Positions 1 through 11,900 of a stretch of DNA of 64,000 nucleotides are shown one piece after another. The notes beneath the pieces were generated by a model. It made no database searches, was not told the DNA's origin, and saw only the letters and a program-made list of their open reading frames with translations. This stretch comes from Sipunculus nudus. Its lineage: Eukaryota > Annelida > Sipuncula > Golfingiida > Sipunculidae. The position numbers and the translations under genes are program-made. The first letter of the stretch is position 1, and each line of letters begins with the position of its first letter. The DNA is taken from the NCBI GenBank assembly GCA_026874595.1, contig CM049316.1, forward strand, positions 71,701,176-71,765,175. The letters are read 5' to 3'.

Positions 1-2730
1 ATCATGACACATGGGTCCCTTGTTAACCAGGTTTCATCACATATTATTGTGAAAGTGGAATGGATGATCAATCAGTTTAAGGCCTAGGGATAATCCATTG
101 AGAACTTCATTGAATCACATAGGGCGTGTGTTGGTGCTCTGACCAAAGATTTGTGGTATTTTTGGTCACGACCAAAGGCATTTGGCGCTCCAGTTCAGGG
201 CTTTGGTTGTACCAGTGGTTGGCCCAAGTTGAATCGAGGTTGTTGGTTCTGCATAGACAGAAGATGGGATATTATAAGGCCTTGTTACAAAATCAAAGTT
301 CTGGTGCCTGCACATCTGTAGACGTGGCCCCTGAACAAGCATAAGAATCCCAGTTGCTTCAGGGTCATTTTGCCTTGAAAAACATAACAAGTTTAATTGG
401 GAATTCAGATAAACCATCTCATTGTTGGTCAAAAATCTGTTCACCAACTTTAAAAAAAAACCCACCAAAATATTTTTAGGAAAGGTGACAAATGTTGACA
501 TTGATTACGTCATTTTGGAGATGCCATTTTGTTTTTGGCCAAGCTGCATTTTAGTGTTATCCAGCTACCAGCTTTTGGTTACCACCCAAGCAACTTTCCA
601 AAAAGTACCCATAGTTTCTGTATAATACATTTACATAGAACAACAGGACAGTTTTAAAATTAGCTATGTTAAATATTGATATAGAGTAGAACATCTGAAT
701 TATGGACACTGAAGGGAGCAGACATTTTGCCTACAATAGAGAGGTGCCCTTAGTAGGGAGGTTATAGATTTTGGGACCTTTTTTCCTGCTCTTATGTGGC
801 TGTAAATAGGAGGAGCCCTTAGTACAAAGGTGACTGTAAGGTCAGGTTTCACTGTATAAAGTACATGTAAAGCCTGATATTCAGCCATATTTTATTTTAA
901 GAAACAGGAGCAAGAAAAATGGGCGTTTACAGGTTACTTTTTCCCAAATTAATGGAATAATATTGAGAAACCAATAACGGAGGGGTTGTGTGCATTGAGG
1001 AGGTGCCCTGACTGATTTGGTAAAAAAATGTAATACATGTTCCCATTGGCTGAAACATTGTGTGTTGTGGCTCACAGTCAGACCTCCAGGCATGCAGTCT
1101 TGTTATGGTATACAGACACATGTTGACTGTGTTTACCAACACACAGAGCCATAAGGTGTTAAACAACCGTATGCACAGTACTGTGACTGTGTGCTGGGAT
1201 CTTTTGTATAAAGTAAACTGAAATGACAGTGTGAAAGAAAAGGCATAATATTGTTCCTGATTATGCCAATTTAAGGTATCATGAATACGGTAGTTTTAGT
1301 ACACTGTTTGACTTATCAGCGGGAAGTGAATGAGGATGGGTTATAGATCAGAGTGACAAAGATTTCAAGTTAGCATGTTTAGATCAGTTTCTGTCTTCAG
1401 AGATTCTAGCAAAGCCCCTTTTAAAGCCGCCCATTCTTCTACCTTTATAAAGAATTTACTTGATTTATGGCTTACTCTGTGTATATATTAATGATCTATA
1501 ACAGTTATTCTCATTAAGAAAAGTTCTTATAGAGCCTCTGTGATGGAGGTATGAGCTGGTTTATCAACAGAATGTTTGTAAACACAGCAATGTTTACAAA
1601 CGGAAAATACATGTAACCTAAGGTGATAGGTTGCATACATGTGGTGGTTGAAATGATAATTGTTGCAAAATGCCATTTGAAAAGCTCTGGCCTATCTGAC
1701 TAGATGCTGCCAGATTTTGATGTTATTTTGGTGGGCCTCCACAAATTATAAACCTGTTGATTTATACAAAATGAACAGCCTGTGTGCATTGATATCAGCG
1801 TCTTCTGACCTATTTTCATAAAAGCTCTAAGTGATTATCTTTAGTTTTTAAATGTCAGATTTTGGATTGGGCTCCTTAAATGATGTAGTATTTACATTTT
1901 GTAAACAATCATTGTTAATCAGTGCCTATTTGGGTTAAATTTATAAAAAAAAATATGTATGGTACTCATTTTATTATATACAGTGTTAAAATCAAAATGG
2001 AATGTTTAGGCCAAAAAAATAAAAAGGTATGGTTCTCAGGCACTTTTTGTCAGAAATCAATGCAGGCGGGCAGTATTTTATTTTTAATTTTTTTGTATGT
2101 ATCGATAAAAATGTCATATGATCAGGGAAAAGCATGAAAATAACATTTTTTTCCCACTAAACAAGTTAAACCCTACACAACAAAGGAAATCGTATCAAAA
2201 TTGTATTATTTTATCTTCTTGTAAGATGAAAACCAAAATAAACATGTTTGATGCAGGGGGTTAAAATTGATGCGGCGGTGCCTGAGAACTATACCTTTTA
2301 TTTTTTTTGGCCTTATAGTCGAGACTCGCCATGGTTATTTATTGTTGTCATCAAAGTTTGTAGGTGCATGAATGTGTGTGGGTTTGTTTACACATGTATC
2401 CTGTCTTTAACAGTTTGTAGTTCAAGTTTCCATGGACCCCAAATTCTAAATTTCAGGTATTTATGGTAAATATGATGAAACATTTAGATGTTAGTTGAAA
2501 CAATAAATGTGCAAATTACACTGAGAGCTAAATTTCTGTGGAGAATAGATGAATTTTTATCAAGTTGTGCTATTTGTATCCATGAAGCGACACCTAGTTT
2601 GTGAAACACAAATTATGCAGCTCCTTAAGTCTTGGGCAGCTAATTATGGGGGACATGGGGGGGGGGGGGGGGAAGAGGGGGGACCATTCTAGTTATACAT
2701 GAGTTCAGTTTTCTTTTTTTTTTCTCTCAG
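1..2730. other. Intron or upstream sequence without a recognised exon
   Basis: No exon of the transporter's N-terminal part was recognised here, so this is probably intron. Bases 1-30 contain a HINE-like 3' terminus (acatgggtcccttgtt), showing that an element ends at the window start. A segment at about 2009-2070 (ggtatggttctcaggcac) recurs at about 61,013-61,075 and is therefore a dispersed repeat. Confidence 0.5.
2657..2672 (+). repeat. G16 homopolymer upstream of exon a
   Basis: Sixteen consecutive Gs are followed by AAGAGGGGGG, giving a strongly G-rich coding strand 58-74 bases before a 3' splice site. Confidence 0.9.
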
Positions 2731-2929
2731 GTGTTGATGGTGTTCATCATCGGGGCCCTGATCATCCTGGCGTACTGCTCAGACATGAACCACAGTGCCA
2801 CCTACCAGGATGTAGTTGACACTATGTGTGGCACCTTTGCGAAGCATGTTTGCTCATTCATGGTGGCTCTGTACTGTTTTGGTACCTGTGTCACTTTCTT
2901 CATCATCATTGCTGATCAGTGGGACAGCT
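2731..2929 (+). CDS. SLC38A7: SLC38A7-like exon a (TM segments 2-3 region)
   Basis: The acceptor follows a long T-rich tract ending ctctcag, and the donor is gtaagt at 2930. The exon starts on a codon boundary (V-L-M-V-F-I-I-G) and ends in phase 1. It encodes two hydrophobic helices separated by the hydrophilic loop YCSDMNHSATYQDVVDTMCG, which matches the SNAT7 loop with TYQ.VV. A G16 run lies about 60 bases upstream of the acceptor. Confidence 0.9.
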
Positions 2930-5900
2930 GTAAGTAGTCAAATATCCCTAAAAAATATCTCCATAAATCCTTTCTTCCATATATGAGAGGATCAGTGGAT
3001 GTGATCATTCTGCCAGCCATATTTGTTTAAAAATTTGGTCATAAATATTAACTGCAAAAATCTTTTTCTTCCTGATTTTTATTCATTCAGAAAATTAGTA
3101 GGTGTGGTGATGAAACAGGAAAAAATATTGTCAAATTTTCTTCATGCCTTTCCATCTTATGTCATTCATGAAGACTGGCTCATAGCAATCCAGGAGACAA
3201 ACCAGAAGTGACCTAAGTAGACAGAAAAGTCTGGTTTTGTGCCTACCTAACAAGACTTCATTGTTTGCTTGCAGATATTTCTACCTGATAAATAAAATCA
3301 GTACATAGAAAGTGAGCTTGAGATACTGTATTGTGTGTATTTTTGTAATTTTTCAGCCTCCATCACTGGTATCTGAAATGCCAAAAATAACTAGATGTTT
3401 TGTAAACATAGCAATTTAATGACTTATATTTATAATAATATTTTATAATTAATTATTAATAAATTATTATTTTTATAATAATTATTAAATCATAGTTCCT
3501 AAGCTCTATTTATAATTCAGTTTAATGCATGCTATTTTACTGAAAACCATATTTATATTTTGGAATTAAAATATGTGAGATGAGGTTTGGCTCTCTTTCT
3601 TTGGACAGGGAGCTTGAAGAATATTTATGTAGAATCTAAACTAATATACCTTTTATATAAATCATATCATGAGCCAAGCTTTGCAAAACATATCAAATTG
3701 AGATATAAAGTCTTTACTTTAACTTTTTATTCAATTTCTTGATACTTAAGCTACATGTTCTGTGAAATAAAGTTATTTCGTAAATGTTAACTTTATATTT
3801 TTTTATTTTTAGTTTTGACCAGAGTGTATGGGGATGATTTCTGTCACTTCTGGTACATGAATCGTAGGTTCACCATGTCTGTCACCTCTGTTCTGCTCAT
3901 ACTGCCACTGTGCTTCTCAAAAAGGATTGACTTCCTCAAATATGCCAGGTAATAATTAACTGTATACTAAAAGTATGGGTACAAATAAATGTTTAAATAA
4001 TCAGGATTACCTTTAAACCAATTCAACTGATAAATGACTCACACTTCCATTTTGATATTTTTTTATTTTTGAATTGACACAATTTCCAGATTTATATCAT
4101 TTTGGATAATTGAATAAAACAATCAGAATAAATTGAACTTTTCCATGCCCTCTTTATTGACATGCAGGACGTTCTTTTCATAGTCTTTAAAAGGAAAGAT
4201 AATAAGAATTGTCAGGAACAGTAGAAGATCCTCACTTTTGTTCGGTATTGTTGATGGTTACAATATTTAACATTGACCACACCAAGAAACAAGGGACCCA
4301 TGGGTCACGGCGCTCAGCTGATCATGATTGGACTATAAATGTTTCTCCACTGTGATACTATATCAAATCGATAAAGCTAAAGAATATCATGGACATGTTG
4401 GGCTATTATAAAGGAATTTAATGTAATATGTGAGTAAATGATAAATGAAATTACCTGACTGATGGATTAATAGAGTCAAATATAGTGGTTTATTTTTTTA
4501 TTTATTTAGGAGGGGTTGAAAATTGTGATATATTTGAGCAAATATGAATGCAATGACAGCAGTAATAAGCAGTAGTAGAATGATGATAAGTCTATTTGTT
4601 GAAGGATCTAAAGTGTATGGTAGTCTGAAAGCTTTCAATTTGACAGATATGATGTTATGATTAACTATGCTGATGAAGTGATTCATGAATTTGTGACTGT
4701 ATGACACAATATCTCTTTAGTCTTGACAAGGTACATTATTGTGATGCCCACTATGTCTACATATTACACAATACTGAAATAATTTCTGGCATGTACATAG
4801 GTACCTATGGACAAATAGTTATACAAAATATTAAAGTATGAATATATCTGATTCATCTTGTTCTTGCTTACTGAGGCTGACTTTGGGATGGGGTTCGGAG
4901 AAGGGAAAAGTGAGGGCAGCACGAAGGTGGATGTAGAAATATTCTATTGTAATGTTTTTCATTTATATAAGAATATGAAAAGCTAAGAGGAAAGGGGCCC
5001 TCCTACTTGGTTACAGTAATGTTCTAAATATATGATTGCAATTAATACTCTGACAAGACTGTCATGAAGAAAAACAGTAAAAGTTTTGAGATACTGTGAT
5101 GCATATGAAAATTTACAGATGGACAGGCAAGTTGACAGAATGGACTGATACCTTTATTTCACTTTCAAGGGAATAATGCATTTAAGTTTATATATAATCC
5201 TATTTTTTTAAGCATATCCACTTTTTCCATTAAGAAGTTTTGTCTGAATCATTCTTTTATTTACAACCTGAAAATATGTTAAAATATTAGAATTGTTGCA
5301 AAAGTTGCAATCATTATATATACAGAGTAAAAAACTGAAACTATAAGTTAAAATATTAGAATTTTTGCAAAAGTTGCAATCATCATATATCCAGAGTGTA
5401 GCTCATATTGGGTCATATTATGCATACACATATATTTTATTATTTTTAAATCATAAATGTTTAAACTGAATTTAAAAGAAAATAATGCCACAACATGGCA
5501 TCTACAAGAATATTCCTTGAATCACTATTAAAAAGTTTTGCACATTGGAGTTTTCAGTACATGCTTAATTTTATTCACCAAAATAAAATAAAAGATTCAG
5601 TAAATTTGATAAAATAAAACATCTTTTCAAATAAAGTAAACACACTGTTGGTTGAATGAGGGACAAACAATATCATTGTGCTAATTACTATCCCAGTTTT
5701 AATTTATTACTGGAATTAATACTCAATTTCACACCTGGTGAAGTTTTTACTCCTCTGATGTAAGGAATTACTTATCTCATGAACATTCACACTTTCATAG
5801 CAATACACCACTTTGTGGACACAATAATGTACACTTTAATCACTGTAACCCTGGTGGTAAAATACAAAATCTAAAATGTAGCATAGCCTAGAATAAAAAT

Positions 5901-8900
5901 GAATCAAATACAGAAAATAATAACATTCATCTAGTTTATGCACCTGCTGGGGGGGGGGGGGGTGAGTGCAGGGCAGAGGGGAAGCCTGCTGGTAGTGGCC
6001 AAGCTGACCCAAGGCAAGCTGCCTGGGGTGGGTTACATAATGCAAGTGAAGGCTGTACTACTAGGTGGGCTAGATGTAAACAACACTTGACATGGTGTAT
6101 GAAAACATGATCAATTTCTTTGAAATTTCAGATTTTAAAAGATTAAAACCTTATGTATATATGCTGTGAAAATTTAATCAACAGTGCCAAAGTTGGACAA
6201 AAATTTAAGGTATTGATTTTTTATTTATGCTAATAACTTGAAAAAATTTGCAAAATTCAGATCTAATTTTGGGTAAACACTTGAATCTTGATTAAATAAA
6301 GTTATATTCCTGAAAAAAAGTCTCTAGGTTCTGCAATTCTCATGTTAGGTGAGTAAATATATTTTCTGATTTTTTAGCTCAGCTGACTATAAGTCATCTG
6401 AGCTATAGTCGTGGTCCATTGTTCGTCGTCTGTCCGTCCGTCCGTCCACCCGTCCGTCCGTAGATGTGGCACGTTTTGAAACCGTAAGACCTAGGAATTC
6501 AAAATTTGGCATAATGTTAGATGTCCCCAAGATCTCCTACCAAGCCGAAAACTGGGTCTTTTCGACTTCGTTCCTTTGAGAAATTAAGGAAAAACCTCAA
6601 TTTTTTATTAAAAACCTATTTTCACACTTCAGGACTGCCTAATATCAAAACCACTCATCTGTTTTTCCTCATATTTACCATAAATATTCCTCTATATAGT
6701 TCCTATGTACATTCAAGAAAATATAACTGTATTATATAATTTAAAAAAGTTATGGACCCAAACATAATGCATTTTGTAAAAAATCAGGAAAGATATTTGA
6801 TCACTTAACACAAAACATGTTAAAGCTATGGACCTTTTTTCCAGTAATATAACTTTAATTAATCAAAATTAAATTGTATACCCAAAATTAGATGAAAATC
6901 TTTTAAATTTTTCAAAATATTAATAAAAATAAAAAATTGGTACCTTAAATTTTGCCCAACTTTGACCATGGCACGTTTTTTTCCTGTAAGTACTGTGGAT
7001 TTAATTTTCACAGCATGTTCTTGTTACCTTTTCAACTGTTAACACCAAAAATTTGAATCCAGTTGATCAAAAACTGTAGATTTTATTCAAGCTTTCAAGC
7101 ACCATGTAACATATTGTATACATCAAGCTAGTGTTATGCATTTTGCAATAGCTCAGCTCCCCAGCTTCAGCTCTTGGTTCCTTAAATTCGGCATACAGCT
7201 AGATGTCTCCAAAATCCCCTACCATGCCAAGAATTTGGTCACTAGGACTTAATACCTTCAAGATATTAATGAAAAACCTCATTTTTTCATTAAAAACCCA
7301 TTGTTACACTTCAAGACTGTCTAATATCAAAACCACTGATCTGACTTTAATCATAAATAATATACATATTTTTCATTCTCTATGCACATGCCAGAATGAT
7401 GTCAGTATTGCGTAATTGTTTTAAGTTATGAGCCCAAACATAATGCACTTTGTAAAAAATCAAGAAATATATTTACTCCCTTAACAAGGGGATTGCTGGA
7501 GCTAGAGATTTTTTGTCAGGGATGTAACATTATTTAATCAAGATTCAATTGAATACCCAAAATTAGTTATGAATTTTTCAAATTTTATAAGTTATTAGTA
7601 TAAATGTAAAATTAGTAACTTAAATTTTGCCAAACTTTGACCATGGCACGTTTGTTTCCTGTGAGCACTGTTGATATAATTTTCATATCATGCACACATA
7701 AGGATTTCAGCTTTTAAGTTTAGAAAGCTGAAAGAAATTGGCCAAAAATTGTAGCTTTTATTGATGTTTTTATGAGACCCTGTCAGACTTTGGCTCTCTC
7801 CAGCCCCTCTTGAGTCACCTGTATGTTGACCTTGTTGAACTTTCAGCAAATTATGCATGCTTGAGGGGAGGCATACAGGGAATCCAGGCAGCTTATGGCC
7901 AGCCACAGTTGATCCAGGTGTCCAACTCAACTCATCTTGTAGTTTTAACCAACTATATACAATAAACAATAAATTAATAAATTTTTTTGGTTTTTAATAA
8001 AAATTAATGAAAAATAGAAAAGGAATTTGTTAGTTTATTATAACAGGAAATTAACTTGCAGTTACTGATGATATAAGAATCTTGTATCGATGGATAGAAT
8101 GTCACATATTCCAAATAACACCATGCAGTCACCTATGGTATTTTTCAGTTCAATTTTAATGATAAAGAAGTAAATCATATCATTCATTACTAATCATTAG
8201 GGATCATATGATGGAAATTAATGATAGACAAAGATGCAGTTGATAATATTAATCTAGATTCCTACTGTGTCTAGTGTGTACATTGATGTGAAATTAGTCC
8301 AAAATGAATTTATTACAGTTATTTTTTAATATAAATAAAAGCCATAAAACCAGGTACTTATGATCATTATTTAAATGTGTGAATTTTGTATATTCTGGAT
8401 TCTCAACATCATTGTTTGGTGAAAACTGAATCAATACCAGACATGGTGTGAATACTTTGTAATTGTATTTAAATACGAATATGATTATGTACTCCATTAT
8501 AAAATTTCTTGCATAAAGAATGGGAATTCAGGTAAAAATGAAAGAATATGAATACCAGTGCAAATACTTTCAAAATGTATTCATGAATGCATTCATGAAT
8601 ATATTCTTTAATATTATTTTAATAATCATTTCAGTTATATTTCATTTTAAAAAATCATATGATTCTCTTATTATTTTTAATGAAAATTATATTTGGGACA
8701 ATATTTGTAATTTTTTTAAATTAATAGTTAAACCCTTATATTATATATTCTGCTTATAAGTTATATTGCCAAGTCAAAATCTGTGTGACAATAGTACTCC
8801 ATTTGTTAATAAAATAAATGAAATCAATCCTCTTCCCTGTCTCCAAAGGTACTATCAAAATCATACATAAGCTAAACAACAACAACTCATATTACAGCTT

Positions 8901-11900
8901 ATTTTTATTACCACACAAAACCAGCATGTGCCTCATTTCTAAATAATATTTTTTATTATATATAACAGCTGAGCGTCGTGACCCATAGGTCCCTTGTTTA
9001 AAAATTGCATAATGTTTTGCCCCATAACTTCAAAATAATACCCAATACTGACCTAATTTTTGGTAGGTTCGTAGAAAATGTATGAAAGAAAGTGAATACT
9101 AAACACAATCAAAAACAGATCAGTGGTTTTGATATTAGGCAGCCTTGAAGTGTAACAATGGCTTTTTTTTATGGAAAATGGAGTTCTGTTTCCTTAATAT
9201 CTCGAAGGAACAAAGTCCTAATGACCAAATTTTTGGTATGGTAGGAGATTTTGGGGACATCTAAAATTATGCCAACAGCCTAGGGAGCATAGAGATGTGC
9301 ACTGAATGACCTACAGTCATCAAAGTGGACTGCTTGACAATGCAAGGGAATACAACAAAAGCCTCCAAAAAAAAATCAATAACGAGCCTAATTTTGCAGC
9401 TTCTATTTTCAAATTTCAGATTTAAACAGATTAAAGCCTTATGTATACATGCTGTGAAAGTTAAATCCACAGTACTTACAGGGAAAAAACGTGCCGTGGC
9501 CAAAGTTGGGCAAAATTTAAGGTACCAATTTTATATTTTTGCCAATATTTAAAAAAATTTACCAGATTTTGATCTAATTTTTGGTATACAATTTAATTTC
9601 GATTAATTAAAGTTGTATTACTGGAAAAAAGTCCCTACCTTTAACACTTTTGGTCTTAAGTGACCAAATATCTTCCTGATTTTTTTACAAAGTCCATTAT
9701 GTTTGGGCCCATAACTTTTTTAAATTATATAATACTGACTTAATATCTGGCATGTACATAGAAACTATATAGAGGAACATTTATGGTAAATATGAAGAAA
9801 ACCAGATGAGTGGTTTTGATATAAAGCAGTCCTGAAGTGTGAAAATAGATTTCTAATAAAAAATTGAGGTTTTTCCTTAATATCTCGAAGGAACGAAGTC
9901 CTATTGACCCAATTTTCGGCATGGTGGGAGATTTTATGGACATCTAACTGTATGCCCAATTTCAGATTCGTAGGTCCAACGGTGTCGAAACGTGCCAGTC
10001 TTACGGACGGACATCCAGACGGACAGACGGACGGACGGACGGACAGACGGACGGAGGATGGACAATGGACCACGACCATAGCTCAGATGACTTATAGTCA
10101 GCTGAGCTAAAAATGGAATATAATGCCCATCGGGAGATTGGTAACCTCTTTCAAGCCAAATTAATTTGACTGAATCTGAAGTTTTTATCAGATCTGCACC
10201 AATATTTAATGGGGTCTTCCTGAAATCTTAGGAATGCTTGTTCCGAAATCCTACTGACAGACAGAACTACCAACAGACAGGTGGGACCTGTTGACAGACT
10301 GTCAGATGACACCTGTTGACAGACTGTCAGATGACACCTGTGTGCAGACTGTCAGATGACACCTGTTGACAGACTGTCAGGTGACACCTGTTGACCTGTT
10401 GACAGACTGTCAGGTGGCACCTGTGTGCAGACTGTCAGATGACACCTGTTGACAGACTGTCAGGTGACACCTGTTTGCAGACTGTCAGATGACACCTGTG
10501 TGCAGACTGTCAGATGGCACCTATTGACAGACTGCCAGGTGACATTTGTTTTATTGTTAAACCTCATTTCCATTTGAAAACATTTGGAATCCATTCGGTT
10601 TACTTATATTCAAACCTATTTATACCCAAATACAGTGAAACCTTTTTGTGGTGAACTCGCTTAAGTTGAATTACCCACTTACGTCGAAGTTACAGACAAC
10701 TCTAGTTAAATCGTTACCAAATAAAACCCACTTGTGTTGAACCTTGGATGTGTCGAACCTCGGATGTGTTGAAGTTTCTGAGGGTCCCTTTGACTTCGAC
10801 ACAACGAGGTTTCACTGTAGTTATTCCTTTAAAATTATATGTATTTGTGCACCTGTATTGGTACTCATCTATCATTTTTTGACATTTGTTTACAATTTGT
10901 TTCAGTGCCTTAGGAGTACTTGGAGTGGTGTATTGTGTTTTGTTGATAACTATAAAATATTTTGTTGGTCCAATTAACCCAGGACCTATTAAAACCAGGT
11001 GAGATAAATCTTATAATTATTACAATAGTTAGAACTTTAATAATCTGAATATGTCTGCCATGGATTAAAACACTTTAATTGTAAATTAATGAATAAACTT
11101 GAACGTCATTTAAGTGTATCTTTTCGTGAGTTTCTTTGCATAGGAATATGAGAGAACTTAAGTGATGAGATAACAAAAATGCTTTATGAAGTGATAAAAT
11201 TTTGGTAAATTATTAAGAAATTATGACATTAAAAAATACTCCATAGGAATGGAAATGTAAAAAATCAGTTGTTTTTAGAGTAAACAATTGTTGTATAGTG
11301 CATGTTAAACCCTATTAAATTGGCTTTTTCTAAATAAATTTTTATTTTCTTAATTCAGGATACATTATACAAACTTATTTACAAATCTTATAATGATCTT
11401 TTCATGTTATTTGTAAGCATTTGGAAGATAACATTTGATGTGACATGTGTCATTTTGATGTTTGCAGCCCTGATGAGTGGACTGATGTATTTATTGTTGT
11501 ACCTGTAATTTGTTTTGGATATCAGGTAAGGGCCTCATAAGTTTTTTTTCTCTCTGTCGTTTACCCCCCTATTTTTTCCTCTGTTTCTCTTTGCCTTTCA
11601 GCCAGTTATACTCTCTCTCCCTGTTTCTTTACTCCCATTTTCCTGTTCTCACTGTCTCAGTCTCTGTCTATCTCAAGTTCTCTCACTCTGTGTCTCTTGC
11701 CCCTTGCAAGTTTGCTGTATCTGAGTGTAGACTTGATTATTACAAACAATCATCTTATTTGTTTTTCAATTTATAGCTTGAAATCGATTTTCTTCAATAA
11801 AATAATTTAAATTTTTAGTAAAACAAGCATAACAGATGCATGAGTGTAATACTGAATTTAGCAGATGTCCTCTGTAGTCTTCCTGATACATACAAGTATA

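Larger units (their letters stand above)
4288..10108 (-). mobile_element. HINE-like repeat element, split by a nested copy
   Basis: On the - strand the element starts at 10,108 with AGCTCAGCTGAC...CTGAGCT, a GTCC-rich tract and the internal unit ending near 9,235. It ends at 4,288 with CAGCTGAGC...GACCCATGGGTC-CCTTGTT. Bases 6,376-8,999 are a second element inserted in the opposite orientation. Joining 9,000 to 6,375 restores the continuous body seen intact at about 63,840-63,900. Internal landmarks (a block near GGAGATTTTGGGGACATC) repeat at about 684-bp spacing. No coding capacity was seen. Confidence 0.75.

Noticed and set aside
9765-10079. 104-codon - strand ORF rich in Arg, Pro and Ser
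   Set aside because: It is the translated GTCC-rich head and body of a HINE-like element; the same stretch in other copies is not kept open.
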